A DNA stretch of 64,000 bases, from contig NZ_JAOCQD020000002.1 of assembly GCF_025290835.2 (NCBI RefSeq), forward strand, positions 1 to 64,000, in the 5' to 3' direction. The translations under genes and the position numbers were made by a program. The notes beneath the pieces were generated by a model, which saw only the letters and a program-made list of their open reading frames with translations, searched no databases and was not told the DNA's origin. Of the stretch, positions 49,393 to 60,468 are shown one piece after another (the first letter of the stretch is position 1; each line of letters opens with the position of its first letter). This stretch comes from Aquabacterium sp. OR-4. Its GTDB lineage: Bacteria; Pseudomonadota; Gammaproteobacteria; Burkholderiales; Burkholderiaceae_C.

Positions 49393-50642
49393 CGATCGAT
49401 CTCGCCGAACACGATGTCCATGGTGCCGATGATTGCCACCGCGTCGGCAATCATGTGGCCGCGGCTCATCTCGTCGAGCGCGGCCAGATGGGCAAAGCCC
49501 GGGGCACGGATCTTCAGGCGGTAAGGTTTGTTGGCACCGTCGCTGACAACGTAGATGCCGAACTCGCCCTTGGGGTGTTCCACCGCGGCGTAGGCCTCGC
49601 CTTCGGGCACGCGGAAACCTTCGGTGAAGAGCTTGAAATGGTGGATCAGCTCCTCCATGTTGCTCTTCATGTCGACCCGCGACGGCGGCGCCACCTTGTG
49701 GTTGGCGGTGATCACCGGGCCCGGGTTGGCACGCAGCCATTCGACGCACTGCTTGATGATGCGGTTGGACTGGCGCATCTCTTCCACGCGCACCAGATAG
49801 CGGTCGTAGGTGTCGCCGTTGACGCCCACCGGCACGTCGAAGTCCATGCGGTCATAGACGTCGTAGGGTTGCGTCTTGCGCAGATCCCACTCGATGCCCG
49901 ATCCACGCAGCATGGCGCCGGTGAAGCCCAGGTTCAGCGCACGCTCGGGCGTGACCACACCGATGCCCACGGTGCGCTGCTTCCAGATGCGGTTGTCGGT
50001 GAGCAGGGTCTCGTACTCGTCCACCAAGGCCGGAAAGCGCTGCGTGAAGTCGTCGATGAAGTCCAGCAGCGAGCCCGAGCGGTTGGCGTTCAGGGCCTTG
50101 ATCGCGCGCTCGTTCTTGATCTTGCTGACCTGGTACTGCGGCATGCTGTCAGGCAGATCGCGGTACACGCCACCCGGGCGGAAGTAGGCCGCGTGCATGC
50201 GCGCACCCGACACCGCCTCGTACATGTCGAACAGGTCTTCCCGCTCGCGGAAGCAGTAGATGCAGATGTTCATCGCACCGCAGTCCAGCCCGTGGCAGCC
50301 CAGCCACAGCAGATGGTTCAGCAGGCGCGTGATCTCGCTGAACATCACGCGGATGTACTGCGCGCGGATCGGCACGTCGATGCCCATCAGCTTCTCGATG
50401 GCCAGGCAGTAGGCGTGCTCGTTGCACATCATCGAGACGTAGTCCAGCCGGTCCATGTAGGGCAGCGACTGGATGAAGGTCTTGCTCTCGGCCAGCTTCT
50501 CGGTGGCGCGGTGCAGCAGGCCGATGTGCGGGTCGGCGCGCTGAATGACTTCGCCATCGAGCTCGAGCACCAGGCGCAGCACGCCGTGCGCAGCCGGGTG
50601 CTGGGGGCCGAAGTTCAGCGTGTAGTTCTTGATCTCAGCCAT
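49389..50642 (-). CDS. nuoD: NADH-quinone oxidoreductase subunit D
   Basis: A 417-residue subunit related to the large subunit of [NiFe] hydrogenase, forming the quinone-binding site with NuoB. It starts [31 protein letters not shown], where the His-containing loop contacts quinone, and ends DIVFGEIDR. It is a separate gene here, unlike the NuoCD fusion of E. coli. It begins 1 bp after nuoC. Confidence 0.98.
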   Translation of the reverse strand: MAEIKNYTLNFGPQHPAAHGVLRLVLELDGEVIQRADPHIGLLHRATEKLAESKTFIQSLPYMDRLDYVSMMCNEHAYCLAIEKLMGIDVPIRAQYIRVMFSEITRLLNHLLWLGCHGLDCGAMNICIYCFREREDLFDMYEAVSGARMHAAYFRPGGVYRDLPDSMPQYQVSKIKNERAIKALNANRSGSLLDFIDDFTQRFPALVDEYETLLTDNRIWKQRTVGIGVVTPERALNLGFTGAMLRGSGIEWDLRKTQPYDVYDRMDFDVPVGVNGDTYDRYLVRVEEMRQSNRIIKQCVEWLRANPGPVITANHKVAPPSRVDMKSNMEELIHHFKLFTEGFRVPEGEAYAAVEHPKGEFGIYVVSDGANKPYRLKIRAPGFAHLAALDEMSRGHMIADAVAIIGTMDIVFGEIDR

Positions 50643-50643
50643 G

Positions 50644-51243
50644 TCAGTGGAGTCCGCCGTAGTTGTCTTCGCGGATGATGCGCGGCGTGATCTCGCGGGG
50701 CTCGATGGTGACCGGCTGGTAGATCACGCGCTTTTGCTCGGCGTCGTAGCGCATCTCGACATGGCCCGAGACCGGGAAATCCTTGCGCAGCGGGTGGCCG
50801 ATGAAGCCGTAGTCGGTGAGGATGCGGCGCAGGTCGATGTGGCCTTCAAAAATCACGCCCACCATGTCGAAGGCTTCGCGCTCGAACCAGTTGGCGCCGC
50901 TCCAGACATCGGTGACCGAGGCCACCACCGGCAGTTCGTCATCGGGCGCAAACACCTTCAGGCGCACGCGCCAGTTCAGGCTCACGCTCATCAGGTGCGA
51001 CACCACGCAGTAGCGCGGGCCTTCCCAGGGCTGGTCTTTCCAGCTGCTGAAGTCGAGCGCGCACAGGTCGATCAGCTGCTCGAACTTGAGCGACGGATCG
51101 TCGTGCAGGCGGCGCGACACGCTGAGGTAGTTGGCGGCCGCCACGGTGATCGTGATCTCGCCACGGTCGCGCTTGAAGGCCTGGATCTTGTCGCCGAGCG
51201 CGGCTTGCAGCGCGGCTTGCAGCTTGTCGAGACGTTGCGTCAT
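50644..51243 (-). CDS. nuoC: NADH-quinone oxidoreductase subunit C
   Basis: The 199-residue 30-kDa peripheral subunit that bridges NuoD and the NADH-side modules. The conserved [39 protein letters not shown] is present in full. It starts [13 protein letters not shown], 21 bp after nuoB. Confidence 0.97.
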   Translation of the reverse strand: MTQRLDKLQAALQAALGDKIQAFKRDRGEITITVAAANYLSVSRRLHDDPSLKFEQLIDLCALDFSSWKDQPWEGPRYCVVSHLMSVSLNWRVRLKVFAPDDELPVVASVTDVWSGANWFEREAFDMVGVIFEGHIDLRRILTDYGFIGHPLRKDFPVSGHVEMRYDAEQKRVIYQPVTIEPREITPRIIREDNYGGLH

Positions 51244-51264
51244 GGATGCGTGAACCCGGATGCG

Positions 51265-51744
51265 TCAGGCGCGCGCGATGGTGTTTTCGCGGCGGATCTT
51301 GGCCTGCAGTTGCAGGATGCCGTAGAGCAGCGCCTCGGCCGTGGGCGGGCAGCCCGGCACGTAGACATCCACCGGCACGATGCGGTCGCAGCCGCGCACC
51401 ACCGAGTAGCTGTAGTGGTAGTAACCGCCGCCATTGGCGCACGAGCCCATGCTCAGCACCCAGCGCGGCTCGGCCATCTGGTCGTACACCTTGCGCAGCG
51501 CCGGGCCCATCTTGTTGCACAGCGTGCCGGCCACGATCATCAGGTCGCTCTGGCGCGGACTGGGGCGAAACAGCATGCCGAAGCGGTCGATGTCGTAGCG
51601 CGCCGCGCCGGCGTGGATCATCTCCACCGCGCAGCAGGCCAGGCCAAAGGTCATCGGCCACAGCGAACCGGTCTTCGACCAGTTGATCAGCTTGTCGACC
51701 GAGGTGGTGACGAAGCCTTCCTTCAGAACGCCTTCGATGCCCAT
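51265..51744 (-). CDS. nuoB: NADH-quinone oxidoreductase subunit B
   Basis: A 159-residue subunit carrying the terminal N2 [4Fe-4S] cluster, with the adjacent-cysteine motif [11 protein letters not shown] and later cysteines in [22 protein letters not shown] and [14 protein letters not shown]. It passes electrons to quinone at the NuoD interface. Confidence 0.98.
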   Translation of the reverse strand: MGIEGVLKEGFVTTSVDKLINWSKTGSLWPMTFGLACCAVEMIHAGAARYDIDRFGMLFRPSPRQSDLMIVAGTLCNKMGPALRKVYDQMAEPRWVLSMGSCANGGGYYHYSYSVVRGCDRIVPVDVYVPGCPPTAEALLYGILQLQAKIRRENTIARA

Positions 51745-51799
51745 GCGTATTGTCCTTTTGGTCTTGTACCCAACGTTGCGCGTGTGCGGCCGGGGCCGG

Positions 51800-52159
51800 T
51801 CACTCCCAGTCGAGAGCGCCCTTCTTCCATTCGTAGACGAAGCCCACCACCAGGATGGTCAGGAAGATCATCATCGCCCAGAAGCCTGACGCACCGATGT
51901 CGCGCAGCGAAACCGCCCACGGAAACAGAAAGGCGATTTCCAGGTCGAACAGGATGAACAGGATGGCCACGAGGTAGTAGCGCACGTCGAACTTCATGCG
52001 CGCGTCTTCAAAGGCCTCGAAGCCGCACTCGTAGGGCGAGTTCTTCTGCGGATCGGGCCGCTGCGGGCCGAGCAGGAAACCCAGCACCTGCGGCGCAATG
52101 CCGACAAGCGTGCCGACCAGGATGAACAGGATGACAGGGAGGTACTGTTGCAGGTCCAT
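51800..52159 (-). CDS. nuoA: NADH-quinone oxidoreductase subunit A
   Basis: A 119-residue, three-helix membrane subunit with the conserved loop [30 protein letters not shown]. It is the first nuo gene. [14 protein letters not shown] was chosen as the start, since the frame upstream runs into the spacer next to the tRNA gene. The 166-bp gap back to tRNA-Leu should hold the nuo promoter; I could not pick out a convincing one. Confidence 0.97.
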   Translation of the reverse strand: MDLQQYLPVILFILVGTLVGIAPQVLGFLLGPQRPDPQKNSPYECGFEAFEDARMKFDVRYYLVAILFILFDLEIAFLFPWAVSLRDIGASGFWAMMIFLTILVVGFVYEWKKGALDWE

Positions 52160-52325
52160 GGTGTGCGGCGGCAGTGGTCGACAGAGATCATCCGGCCACA
52201 AAAAAGGCGCGCCTGCCCGCAGTGGTGAACCGCCCGCGACAGCGCGCCGCGCCTGCACCCGGCAACAGCGGCCGGTGCGTGCAAACCAGGGGCCGGATGA
52301 AGCCCTGGCCTGCCTAGAAATCCGA

Positions 52326-52410
52326 TGGTGCCGTCGGCGAGACTCGAACTCGCACAGCTTTCGCCACTACCCCCTCAAGATAGCGTGTCTACCAATTTCA
52401 CCACGACGGC
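52326..52410 (-). tRNA. tRNA-Leu (anticodon GAG), CCA encoded
   Basis: Read on the minus strand it folds as a full cloverleaf. The acceptor stem is GCCGTCG/CGACGGC with discriminator A and encoded CCA. The D-loop contains TTGGTAGA, the anticodon loop is TTGAGGG with GAG at its centre, there is a long type II variable arm as expected for Leu, and the T-arm is GTTCGAGTC. It reads CUC and CUU codons. It lies between secG and nuoA, and may share their transcript. Confidence 0.95.
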
Positions 52411-52585
52411 ATCGTGGGGCCCGTTGCCCCGCTTGACCGTTCAGCTTGCGTGAGGAATTGCTCGCTGAACAGCCGCAGATTCTATATCGAAGATTGCTGG
52501 CTTCTTGGGGTTTGCGCGAATGCTTGATGACAAACAGTCGCAAGGCATAGCCCGGGCACCTGCGGCGCCGGCCCTGCCTGGCCCA

Positions 52586-52954
52586 TCACTTGGCCGGAAT
52601 GCCACCCACGGCCGAGGCCGCAGCGGCCGGCACGGCCGAGGCTGCGGCCGCCGCACTGGCGGCCGGCGCCGCACGGTCGAGCACGCTGGTGCCGCTGCTC
52701 ACACGGCCGGCCGAGACGCTGTTGGACAGAAGGGCCAGCAGCAGCGTGCAGATGAAAAACACCGTCGCGCACACCGCCGTGCTGCGCGACAGGAAGTTGG
52801 CACTGCCGGTGGCACCGAACAGGCTGCCCGAGGCGCCGCTGCCGAACGAGGCGCCCATGTCGGCGCCCTTGCCGTGCTGCACCAGCACCAGGCCGATCAT
52901 GGCCAGTGCCGCCACGAGTTGCAGCACCTGCACCAGGTTGATCCAGATAGTCAT
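52586..52954 (-). CDS. secG: Protein translocase subunit SecG
   Basis: A 122-residue SecYEG accessory subunit with two membrane helices (about 3-22 and 55-75) and the conserved loop VLVQHGKGADMGASFGSGASGSLFGATGSANFLSR. The Ala-rich C-terminal tail is longer than in E. coli. The start MTIWINLVQVLQL is preceded by a plausible site. Placement directly after tpiA and before tRNA-Leu is the common proteobacterial order. Confidence 0.95.
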   Translation of the reverse strand: MTIWINLVQVLQLVAALAMIGLVLVQHGKGADMGASFGSGASGSLFGATGSANFLSRSTAVCATVFFICTLLLALLSNSVSAGRVSSGTSVLDRAAPAASAAAAASAVPAAAASAVGGIPAK

Positions 52955-53020
52955 GTTCTTGGTTCTCCAAAGGTCTCGCCCGGGCGTCCTGGCGCCTCGG
53001 GCCACAAGCGCTTGAGCGCG

Positions 53021-53767
<747 letters not shown>

Positions 53768-53775
53768 GTACTCCT

Positions 53776-54768
53776 TCAGACGGTCCAGTCGAGCACGATC
53801 TTGCCGACGTGCCTGCTGGACTCCATCAATGCATGGGCGGCCGCTGCCTGGGCCGCCGGGAACACGGTGTGGATCACCGGCCTGACCTGGCCGGACTCGA
53901 TCAGCGGCCACACCCTGGCGCGCAGGGCCGCCGCGATGGCGCCCTTGAACGCCACCGGACGCGGCCGCAGCGTGCTGCCGGTGATGGTCAGCCGCCGGCG
54001 CAGCAGGTCGCCGGCATTGAAGCCGCTCTGGACGCCGCCCTGCACCGCAATGATCACGATGCGGCCGTCGTCGGCCAGACAGGCCACCTCACGCGCCACG
54101 TAGTCGCCGGCCACCATGTCGAGCACCACGTCGGCACCCCGGCCAGCGGTGGCGGCCTTGACCTCGGCCACGAAGTCCTGGGTCTTGTAGTTGATGCCGA
54201 CATCGGCACCCAGGGCCACGCAGGCCGCCACCTTGTCGTCACTGCCGGCGGTGACCAGCACCTTCGCGCCGAAGGCCTTGGCCAGCGCGATCGCCGTGAC
54301 GCCGATGCCCGACGAACCGCCCTGCACCAGCAGCGTCTCGCCGGCCTGCAGGCCGCCACGGTCGAACACGTTGGACCAGACGGTGAAGAAGGTCTCCGGC
54401 AGCGCCGCCGCCTCGATGTCGCTCAGGCCGGCCGGCACCGGCAGGCACTGGGCGATCGGGGCGGTGCAGCGCTGGGCATAACCGCCGCCAGCCACCAGGG
54501 CACAGATGCGGTCGCCCAGGCGCCAGCCGGCAGCCGCCAGCTCGGCCGCATCACCCCCGACGATGGTGCCGGCGATCTCCAGACCCGGCAGATCCGACGC
54601 GCCGGGCGGGGGCGCATAGGCGCCCTTGCGCTGCAGCACGTCGGGCCGGTTGATGCCCGAGGCCGTGACCTGCACCAGCAGCTCACCCGCCGCCGGCACC
54701 GGATCGGGCCGGGTGGTCTCGACCAGCACGTCGGGCGCACCAAAGCCCCGGATCTCGATCGCGCGCAT
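53776..54768 (-). CDS. Zinc-free quinone oxidoreductase (MDR family)
   Basis: A 330-residue medium-chain dehydrogenase of the NADPH:quinone oxidoreductase/PIG3 group. It begins [15 protein letters not shown] and shows [16 protein letters not shown], the catalytic-domain [15 protein letters not shown], the NADPH-binding [21 protein letters not shown] and the PIG3-like tail [13 protein letters not shown]. The structural-zinc cysteines of alcohol dehydrogenases are missing. It sits between pnp and tpiA, probably co-transcribed; substrate unknown. Confidence 0.92.
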   Translation of the reverse strand: MRAIEIRGFGAPDVLVETTRPDPVPAAGELLVQVTASGINRPDVLQRKGAYAPPPGASDLPGLEIAGTIVGGDAAELAAAGWRLGDRICALVAGGGYAQRCTAPIAQCLPVPAGLSDIEAAALPETFFTVWSNVFDRGGLQAGETLLVQGGSSGIGVTAIALAKAFGAKVLVTAGSDDKVAACVALGADVGINYKTQDFVAEVKAATAGRGADVVLDMVAGDYVAREVACLADDGRIVIIAVQGGVQSGFNAGDLLRRRLTITGSTLRPRPVAFKGAIAAALRARVWPLIESGQVRPVIHTVFPAAQAAAAHALMESSRHVGKIVLDWTV

Positions 54769-54821
54769 GGTCTGGGCTCCTGCGTCAAGGGGTCAGCAAG
54801 TCGGGTGGCGGCGCAGCGGGC

Positions 54822-57149
54822 TCAGGGCTGCTGCGAGTGCGGGTCGCGGCCCTGGCCGTCGGCCGGTGCGCCTTCGCCGCCGGCGGCGTTGTCGCCGGCC
54901 TCGCGCGGTGCCTGCTCGGCACGCTCGGGGCGGTCACCACGGTCGCTGCGCTCGCGGCGCGGGCCACGGTCGCCACGGTCGCCACGCGGGCCACGGTCGT
55001 TGCGGTCACCGAACTCGCGGCGCGGGCGCTCGAAGCGCTCTTCCTCGTAGCCCTCGGGCTTCTCGAGCAGGGCCTTCAGGCTCAGCTTGATGCGGCCCTT
55101 CTCGTCGGTCTCGAGCACCTTGACCTTCACGACCTGGCCTTCCTTGAGGAAGTCTTCCACGCGCTCGACGCGCTGGTGGGCGATCTGGCTGATGTGCAGC
55201 AGGCCGTCCTTGCCGGGCAGGATGTTGATCAGCGCGCCGAAGTCCAGGATCTTGGTGACCGGGCCTTCGTAGATGGCGCCCACCTCGGCCTCGGCCGTGA
55301 TGTCCTCGATGCGCTTCTTGGCGATCGCGGCCTTGTCGGCGTCGGTGCTGGCGATGGTGATGGTGCCGTCTTCGCCGATGTCGATCTGGGTGCCGGTCTC
55401 TTCGGTCAGCGCACGGATGGTGGCGCCGCCCTTGCCGATCACGTCACGGATCTTCTCGGGGTTGATCTTCATCGTGTACAGGCGCGGCGCGAACTGGCTC
55501 ACGTCGGCCTTGGCCTCGCCCATGGCTTCCTGCATCTTGCCCAGGATGTGCATGCGCGCTTCCTTGGCCTGGGCCAGCGCCACCTGCATGATCTCCTTGG
55601 TGATGCCCTGGATCTTGATGTCCATCTGCAGGGCGGTCACGCCGGCGGTGGTGCCAGCCACCTTGAAGTCCATGTCGCCGAGGTGATCCTCATCGCCCAG
55701 GATGTCGGTCAGCACCGCGAAGCGGTTGCCTTCCTTGATCAGGCCCATGGCGATGCCGGCCACGTGGGCCTTCATCGGCACGCCGGCGTCCATCAGCGCC
55801 AGACAGCCACCGCACACCGAGGCCATGCTGGAAGAACCGTTGGACTCGGTGATCTCGGAGACCACGCGCACCGTGTACGGGAACTCGTCCTTGGGCGGCA
55901 GCAGCGGCACCAGGGCGCGCTTGGCCAGACGGCCGTGGCCGATCTCGCGGCGCTTGGGGCTGCCCACGCGGCCGGTTTCGCCGGTGGCGAACGGGGGCAT
56001 GTTGTAGTGGAACAGGAAGCGGTCCTGGTACTCACCGGCCAGCGCGTCGATCTTCTGCGCGTCCTGCTCGGTGCCCAGCGTGGCGATCACCAGGGCCTGG
56101 GTCTCGCCTCGGGTGAACAGCGCCGAGCCGTGGGTGCGCGGCAGCACGCTGTTGCGGATCTCGATCGGGCGCACGGTGCGCGTGTCGCGGCCGTCGATGC
56201 GCGGCTCGCCGGCCAGGATCTGGCCGCGCACGATGCGCGCCTCGATCTCGAACAGCAGGCCTTCGACGGCCACGCTGTCAAAGGCCTGGCCATCGGCCTT
56301 GAGGGCGGCCAGGGTCTCGCTGGTGGCTTCGCGGCAGGCCTGGGTGCGGGCCTGCTTGCTGCGGATCTGGTAGGCGGCGCGCAGCTTGGGCTCGGCCAGC
56401 TCGGTGACCTTGGCGATGAAGGCTTCGTCCTTGGCCGGGGCCGTCCATTGCCACTCGGGCTTGCCGGCGTCGCGCACCAGCGCGTTGATCGCGCTGATGG
56501 CGATCTTGCCCATGTCGTGGCCGAAGACCACGCCACCCAGCATGATTTCTTCAGACAGCTGGTCGGCCTCGGATTCCACCATCAGCACGGCGGCTTCGGT
56601 GCCGGCCACGATCAGGTCGAGCTTGCTGTCGGCCAACTGGGCACGGCCCGGGTTGAGCACGTATTCGCCGTTGATGTAGCCCACGCGCGCGGCGCCGATG
56701 GGGCCGTTGAACGGGATGCCCGACACCGACAGTGCGGCGCTGCTGGCGATCAGGGCGGCGATGTCGGCCTGCACCTCGGGGTTCAGGCTCAGCACGTGCA
56801 CCACGACCTGCACTTCATTGAAGAAACCTTCGGGGAACAGCGGACGGATCGGGCGGTCGATCAGGCGGCTGGTCAGGGTCTCGAGCTCGCTCGGGCGGCC
56901 TTCACGCTTGAAGAAGCTGCCGGGGATGCGGCCCGCGGCGTAGGTCTTCTCGATGTAGTCGACGGTCAGCGGAAAGAAGTCCTGGCCCGGCTTGGCTTCC
57001 TTGCGTGCCACCACGGTGGCCAGCACCACGGTGCCGTCGATGTCGACGATGACGGCGCCGCCCGACTGGCGCGCCACTTCGCCGGTTTCCATCGTGACCT
57101 GATGCGGGCCCCATTGGAAGGTCTTGGTGACTTTGTTGAACATGCTCAT
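54822..57149 (-). CDS. pnp: Polyribonucleotide nucleotidyltransferase
   Basis: A 775-residue 3'-5' phosphorolytic exoribonuclease of the RNA degradosome. Two RNase PH domains ([31 protein letters not shown]; then the second with [17 protein letters not shown] active-site loop) are followed by KH (near [19 protein letters not shown]) and S1 ([21 protein letters not shown]) domains. After S1 comes a charged tail of Arg/Asp/Gly repeats ([15 protein letters not shown]) not found in enteric PNPase, which may bind RNA or partners. The start [14 protein letters not shown] fits the family; another ATG six bases on is possible. Confidence 0.97.
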   Translation of the reverse strand: MSMFNKVTKTFQWGPHQVTMETGEVARQSGGAVIVDIDGTVVLATVVARKEAKPGQDFFPLTVDYIEKTYAAGRIPGSFFKREGRPSELETLTSRLIDRPIRPLFPEGFFNEVQVVVHVLSLNPEVQADIAALIASSAALSVSGIPFNGPIGAARVGYINGEYVLNPGRAQLADSKLDLIVAGTEAAVLMVESEADQLSEEIMLGGVVFGHDMGKIAISAINALVRDAGKPEWQWTAPAKDEAFIAKVTELAEPKLRAAYQIRSKQARTQACREATSETLAALKADGQAFDSVAVEGLLFEIEARIVRGQILAGEPRIDGRDTRTVRPIEIRNSVLPRTHGSALFTRGETQALVIATLGTEQDAQKIDALAGEYQDRFLFHYNMPPFATGETGRVGSPKRREIGHGRLAKRALVPLLPPKDEFPYTVRVVSEITESNGSSSMASVCGGCLALMDAGVPMKAHVAGIAMGLIKEGNRFAVLTDILGDEDHLGDMDFKVAGTTAGVTALQMDIKIQGITKEIMQVALAQAKEARMHILGKMQEAMGEAKADVSQFAPRLYTMKINPEKIRDVIGKGGATIRALTEETGTQIDIGEDGTITIASTDADKAAIAKKRIEDITAEAEVGAIYEGPVTKILDFGALINILPGKDGLLHISQIAHQRVERVEDFLKEGQVVKVKVLETDEKGRIKLSLKALLEKPEGYEEERFERPRREFGDRNDRGPRGDRGDRGPRRERSDRGDRPERAEQAPREAGDNAAGGEGAPADGQGRDPHSQQP

Positions 57150-57347
57150 GTGTGCGTCTCCGGTGAGAACTGGCGCGCTTGCGGTGGCGCCGATGGGAAC
57201 CGGGAGTTCGTGCTGCCGTTCACGCGTCTGGCGGGATGCCATTCCAGTGATGCCCCGATCGCGAATCGCTGCGGAGGACGCCGTTGGAATGACACAGCAC
57301 TGCCGATACGGCACGTGGCGGCGGGGTCTCGGACTCCAAATGACGAA

Positions 57348-57383
57348 GAGCCTGTGCTGGGCGACAGTGCACCAGACAGGCTC
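57348..57383 (-). terminator. rpsO-pnp intergenic hairpin
   Basis: GAGCCTGT and ACAGGCTC form an 8-bp stem around a 20-nt loop, 17 nt after the rpsO stop, followed on the transcript by TTCGTCATTT. In E. coli the same position holds an attenuating terminator and RNase III site controlling pnp. Here the weak U-tract suggests partial termination or processing. Confidence 0.5.
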
Positions 57384-57400
57384 TCGTGTTCATTGTGCGC

Positions 57401-57670
57401 TTACTTGCGCAGGCCGAGCTTCTGGATCAGCGCGGTGTAGCGCTCGGGGGCCTTGCCCTTCAGGTAGTCGAGCAGCTTGCGGCGGCGGCTCACCATCTTC
57501 AGCAGACCACGGCGGCCGTGGTGATCCTTCAGATGGGTCTTGAAGTGGGGCGTCAGGTCGTTGATGCGGGCGGTCAGCAGGGCCACCTGCACCTCGGGGC
57601 TGCCGGTGTCGGCGGTGCCACGGGCATTGGCCTGGACGATTTCTGCGCGGTCGAGTTTGGCCACGGTCAT
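57401..57670 (-). CDS. rpsO: 30S ribosomal protein S15
   Basis: The 89-residue small-subunit protein that binds 16S rRNA. The conserved [51 protein letters not shown] is complete. The start [13 protein letters not shown] was chosen from family length. It precedes pnp by about 250 bp on the same strand, the classic rpsO-pnp pairing. Confidence 0.98.
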   Translation of the reverse strand: MTVAKLDRAEIVQANARGTADTGSPEVQVALLTARINDLTPHFKTHLKDHHGRRGLLKMVSRRRKLLDYLKGKAPERYTALIQKLGLRK

Positions 57671-57866
57671 GTGCGTTTCCTTCGTTGTCATGGAAACCGC
57701 CGGGCCGGCGCTGCGGGACGGCAAGCCCCGTATTGCGCCAGGCGGTTTCCGAGTGCCCTTGAAGCGCCCGGCTCTTGCGTGATCCGTGGCGTGCTTCGCA
57801 GGCGTTTTAACTTGCGGTCACAGGTGAAACCGACCCGTGCCGTGCCTTTGCTCCACCCAACCGAGG

Positions 57867-59039
57867 CTAGGCGAAACCCGCAGAGTATAGCGCAGCACGC
57901 AGGCGCGCCACGCCGTCGTCGATGCGGGCCAGGTCACGCGACGCGAAGCACCAGCGCAGCCAGCCCTCGCCCTCGGGGCCGAAGGCGCTGCCGGGCGCCA
58001 GGCCCAGGCCGTGCTCGGCCACCAGGTGCTTGGCAAAGGCCAGCGAGTCGCCGGCGCCGGGCGGCCTGAACCAGGCGTACATGCCGCCCAGCGGCAGCGC
58101 CGAGCTCACGCCCGGCAAGGCGGCCAGCGCCGGGCACAGGCGGTCGCGCCCGGCCTTCAGCCGCGCCACCAGCGGCGGCACGAACTGCCCGGCGATGGCC
58201 ATGGCCGCCAGCCCGGCGCGCTGCACGAACACCGGCGCGCAGGAGCTGTTGAACTCGAGCAGCTTGCCCATCGCCTCGAGCCCGCCGCGCGGCAGCACCA
58301 GCCAGCCCAGACGCCAGCCGGTCATCAGGAAGGCCTTCGAGAAACTGCCCACCACCACCAGGCGGTCATCGGGCGTGGCCAGGTCCAGAAAGCTGGGCGC
58401 CGCCTGGCCCGGCCCGAACCAGATGCGGTCGTAGACCTCGTCGGCCACGATCCAGGTGCCGGTGCGGCGGCAATGCTCGAGCAGGGTCTGCTGCTCGGCG
58501 CGGGTCAAGGTCCAGCCGGTGGGGTTGTTGGGCGCGTTGAGCAGCAGCACCCGGGTGGCCGGCGTCACCGCCGCCAGCAGGCGCTGCAGGTCGAGCTGCC
58601 AGGCGCCCTGCGCATCGGGCGCCAGCGGCACGCGCGTCACCCGCGCTCCCAGGATGGCGGGCTGGGCCGGCAGATTGGGCCACACCGGCGTGACCACCAC
58701 CACCTCGTCGCCATCGCCCACCAGCAGCTGCATCGCCAGCATCAGCGCATTGACACCCGACGAGGTGACGGCGATGCGCTCAGGCCCCGGGTCGCCATGC
58801 AGGCCGGCCACATAGACCCGCAGGGCCTCGCGCAGCTCGGCCAGGCCCAGGTTGTGGCTGTAGAAGGTTTCGCCGCGGGCGATCGACTCGCTGGCCGCCT
58901 GGCGGATCTCGGGCGGCGTGACCTCGTCGGATTCGCCGAACCAGAAGGCCAGCACATCGCTGCGGTGCAGCCCGGCATTGGCCACTTCGCGGATGCGGCT
59001 GCCCGGCAGGCCGGCGATGGTGGGGCGCAGGTCGATCAT
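57867..59039 (-). CDS. PLP-dependent aminotransferase, class I/II
   Basis: A 390-residue fold-type I aminotransferase. It shows NAPNNPTGW (carboxylate and PLP contacts), DEVYDRIWFG (Asp to the pyridine nitrogen) and SFSKAFLMTGWRLGW with the Schiff-base lysine and phosphate Arg. It resembles the aspartate/aromatic or alanine-type subgroup of putative aminotransferases; the substrate cannot be named. It begins 7 bp after the solute-binding-protein gene and is probably co-transcribed with it, which may tie both to amino-acid use. Confidence 0.9.
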   Translation of the reverse strand: MIDLRPTIAGLPGSRIREVANAGLHRSDVLAFWFGESDEVTPPEIRQAASESIARGETFYSHNLGLAELREALRVYVAGLHGDPGPERIAVTSSGVNALMLAMQLLVGDGDEVVVVTPVWPNLPAQPAILGARVTRVPLAPDAQGAWQLDLQRLLAAVTPATRVLLLNAPNNPTGWTLTRAEQQTLLEHCRRTGTWIVADEVYDRIWFGPGQAAPSFLDLATPDDRLVVVGSFSKAFLMTGWRLGWLVLPRGGLEAMGKLLEFNSSCAPVFVQRAGLAAMAIAGQFVPPLVARLKAGRDRLCPALAALPGVSSALPLGGMYAWFRPPGAGDSLAFAKHLVAEHGLGLAPGSAFGPEGEGWLRWCFASRDLARIDDGVARLRAALYSAGFA

Positions 59040-59046
59040 GCGGGGC

Positions 59047-60375
59047 TTACTCCGGCCGGGTCATGCGGCAAGTGTGGGGCAGTTCCATGGCGCGGGCATC
59101 GAAGCGGCGCACGGTGCGAAAGCCGTAGCCCGAGCCTTCGACATCGTGCTTCACACCCGGCGCGCCGGCCTTGTCCATCATGCTCACCACCAGCGGCTGC
59201 TGGAACTGGTGATCGGCCGCACGCATGCTGCCGCTGTGCACGCCGCCCAGCGTGGCGCCGTCGTAGGCCAGGCCTTCCAGCGCGCGGGCCACGGCCGTGG
59301 GGTCGGCGCTGCGGGCCTTCTCGATGGCCTGCACCAGCAGCTCCACCAGGGTCTGCATGCGGGCATGCAGGTAGTCGTCGCGCGGATCGGGAAAGCGCTT
59401 GTGGAAGGCCGACACCAGGGCCTCGCTGGGCGCGTCGCCCAGGTTCGGGTGCCATTCGGCCACCGCCAGCACGGCGCCCACGCCGGCATCGCCCAGCGCC
59501 GCCGGCGCGCCCAGCGCATTGGCATAGAAGGTGTAGTACTTGAGCGGCACGCCCAGCTCGCGCGTGGCCTTGACCAGCAGCGTGAGGTCGTTGCCCCAGT
59601 TGCCGGTGATCACCGCCTGCGCACCACTGGCGCGGATCTTGGTGGCGTAGGGCATGAAGTCCTTCACCCGCCCCATCGGGTGCAGCTCGTCGCCGACGAT
59701 CTCGATGTCGGGCCGGCGCGCGGTGATGGCCGCCCTCGCCTGCCGGCCCAGCTGCTGGCCGAAGCTGTAGTCCTGCCCGATCAGGTAGACCTTCTTCAGC
59801 GCCTTGTCGTCCTGCAGCACGCTCATCAGCGCGGCCAGGCGCATGTCGGCATGGGCGTCGAAGCGGAAGTGCCAGAAGCTGCAGCGGTCGTTGGTGAGCG
59901 AGGGCTCCACGGCCGAGTAGTTCAGCAGCACGGCGCGGCGTTGCGGCTCGCGCTCGTTGTGCTTGTTCAGCGCCTCGACCAGCGCGCTGGCCACACCGGA
60001 GCTGTTGCCCTGCAGCACGAAGCCGATCTGGCGGTCGGTGGCGTTTTTCAGCAGCGACAGCGCCTCGTCGGCCTGGCCCTTGCTGTCCATGCGCACCAGC
60101 TCGAGCTTGCGCGCGCCCCCGGCGGCGGCCGGCAGCTTGACGCCGCCGCGGGCATTGACGCGTTCGGTGGCCCACAGCAGGTTGCGGAACACCGCCTCGC
60201 CGGCATTGGCGAAGGGGCCCGACAGGGCCTCGATCAAGGCCAGCCGCAGCGGCTCGGACGGGGGCGGCGCCGATGCACCGGCGGTCTGCGCCGCCACGGG
60301 CAGGACCCACGCAGCCCAGGCCGCCATCACACCCAGGGCCATGCGCCGACGGGCGCCACGAAAACATGCATTCAT
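59047..60375 (-). CDS. Branched-chain-type ABC solute-binding protein
   Basis: 442 residues with a signal peptide (MNACFRGARRRMALGVMAAWAAWVLPVAAQ) and a type I periplasmic-binding fold of the LivJ/UrtA group (Peripla_BP_6): LALIEALSGPFANAGEAV near the start, GNSSGVASALVEALNKHN, and VYLIGQDYSFGQQLG. The ligand is unknown; such proteins bind amino acids, amides, urea or aromatic acids. No permease or ATPase genes lie beside it, so it must use a transporter encoded elsewhere or act as a sensor. A GTG at 60396 is an alternative start but spoils the signal peptide. A run of seven Ts precedes the gene (60398-60404). Confidence 0.88.
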   Translation of the reverse strand: MNACFRGARRRMALGVMAAWAAWVLPVAAQTAGASAPPPSEPLRLALIEALSGPFANAGEAVFRNLLWATERVNARGGVKLPAAAGGARKLELVRMDSKGQADEALSLLKNATDRQIGFVLQGNSSGVASALVEALNKHNEREPQRRAVLLNYSAVEPSLTNDRCSFWHFRFDAHADMRLAALMSVLQDDKALKKVYLIGQDYSFGQQLGRQARAAITARRPDIEIVGDELHPMGRVKDFMPYATKIRASGAQAVITGNWGNDLTLLVKATRELGVPLKYYTFYANALGAPAALGDAGVGAVLAVAEWHPNLGDAPSEALVSAFHKRFPDPRDDYLHARMQTLVELLVQAIEKARSADPTAVARALEGLAYDGATLGGVHSGSMRAADHQFQQPLVVSMMDKAGAPGVKHDVEGSGYGFRTVRRFDARAMELPHTCRMTRPE

Positions 60376-60468
60376 CTCAACAACACTCAGGGTCACAAAA
60401 AAAGGGGATGGCTCCGCTGCCGGGGCGCCGACGCACAGCGCATGCGGCCCGCGCGCTGCAGCGCCGCC

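Noticed and set aside
60397..60468. Intrinsic terminator after tsaD (T7 run at 60398-60404)
   Set aside because: No stable stem directly precedes the T-run; only a three-base-pair hairpin can be drawn.
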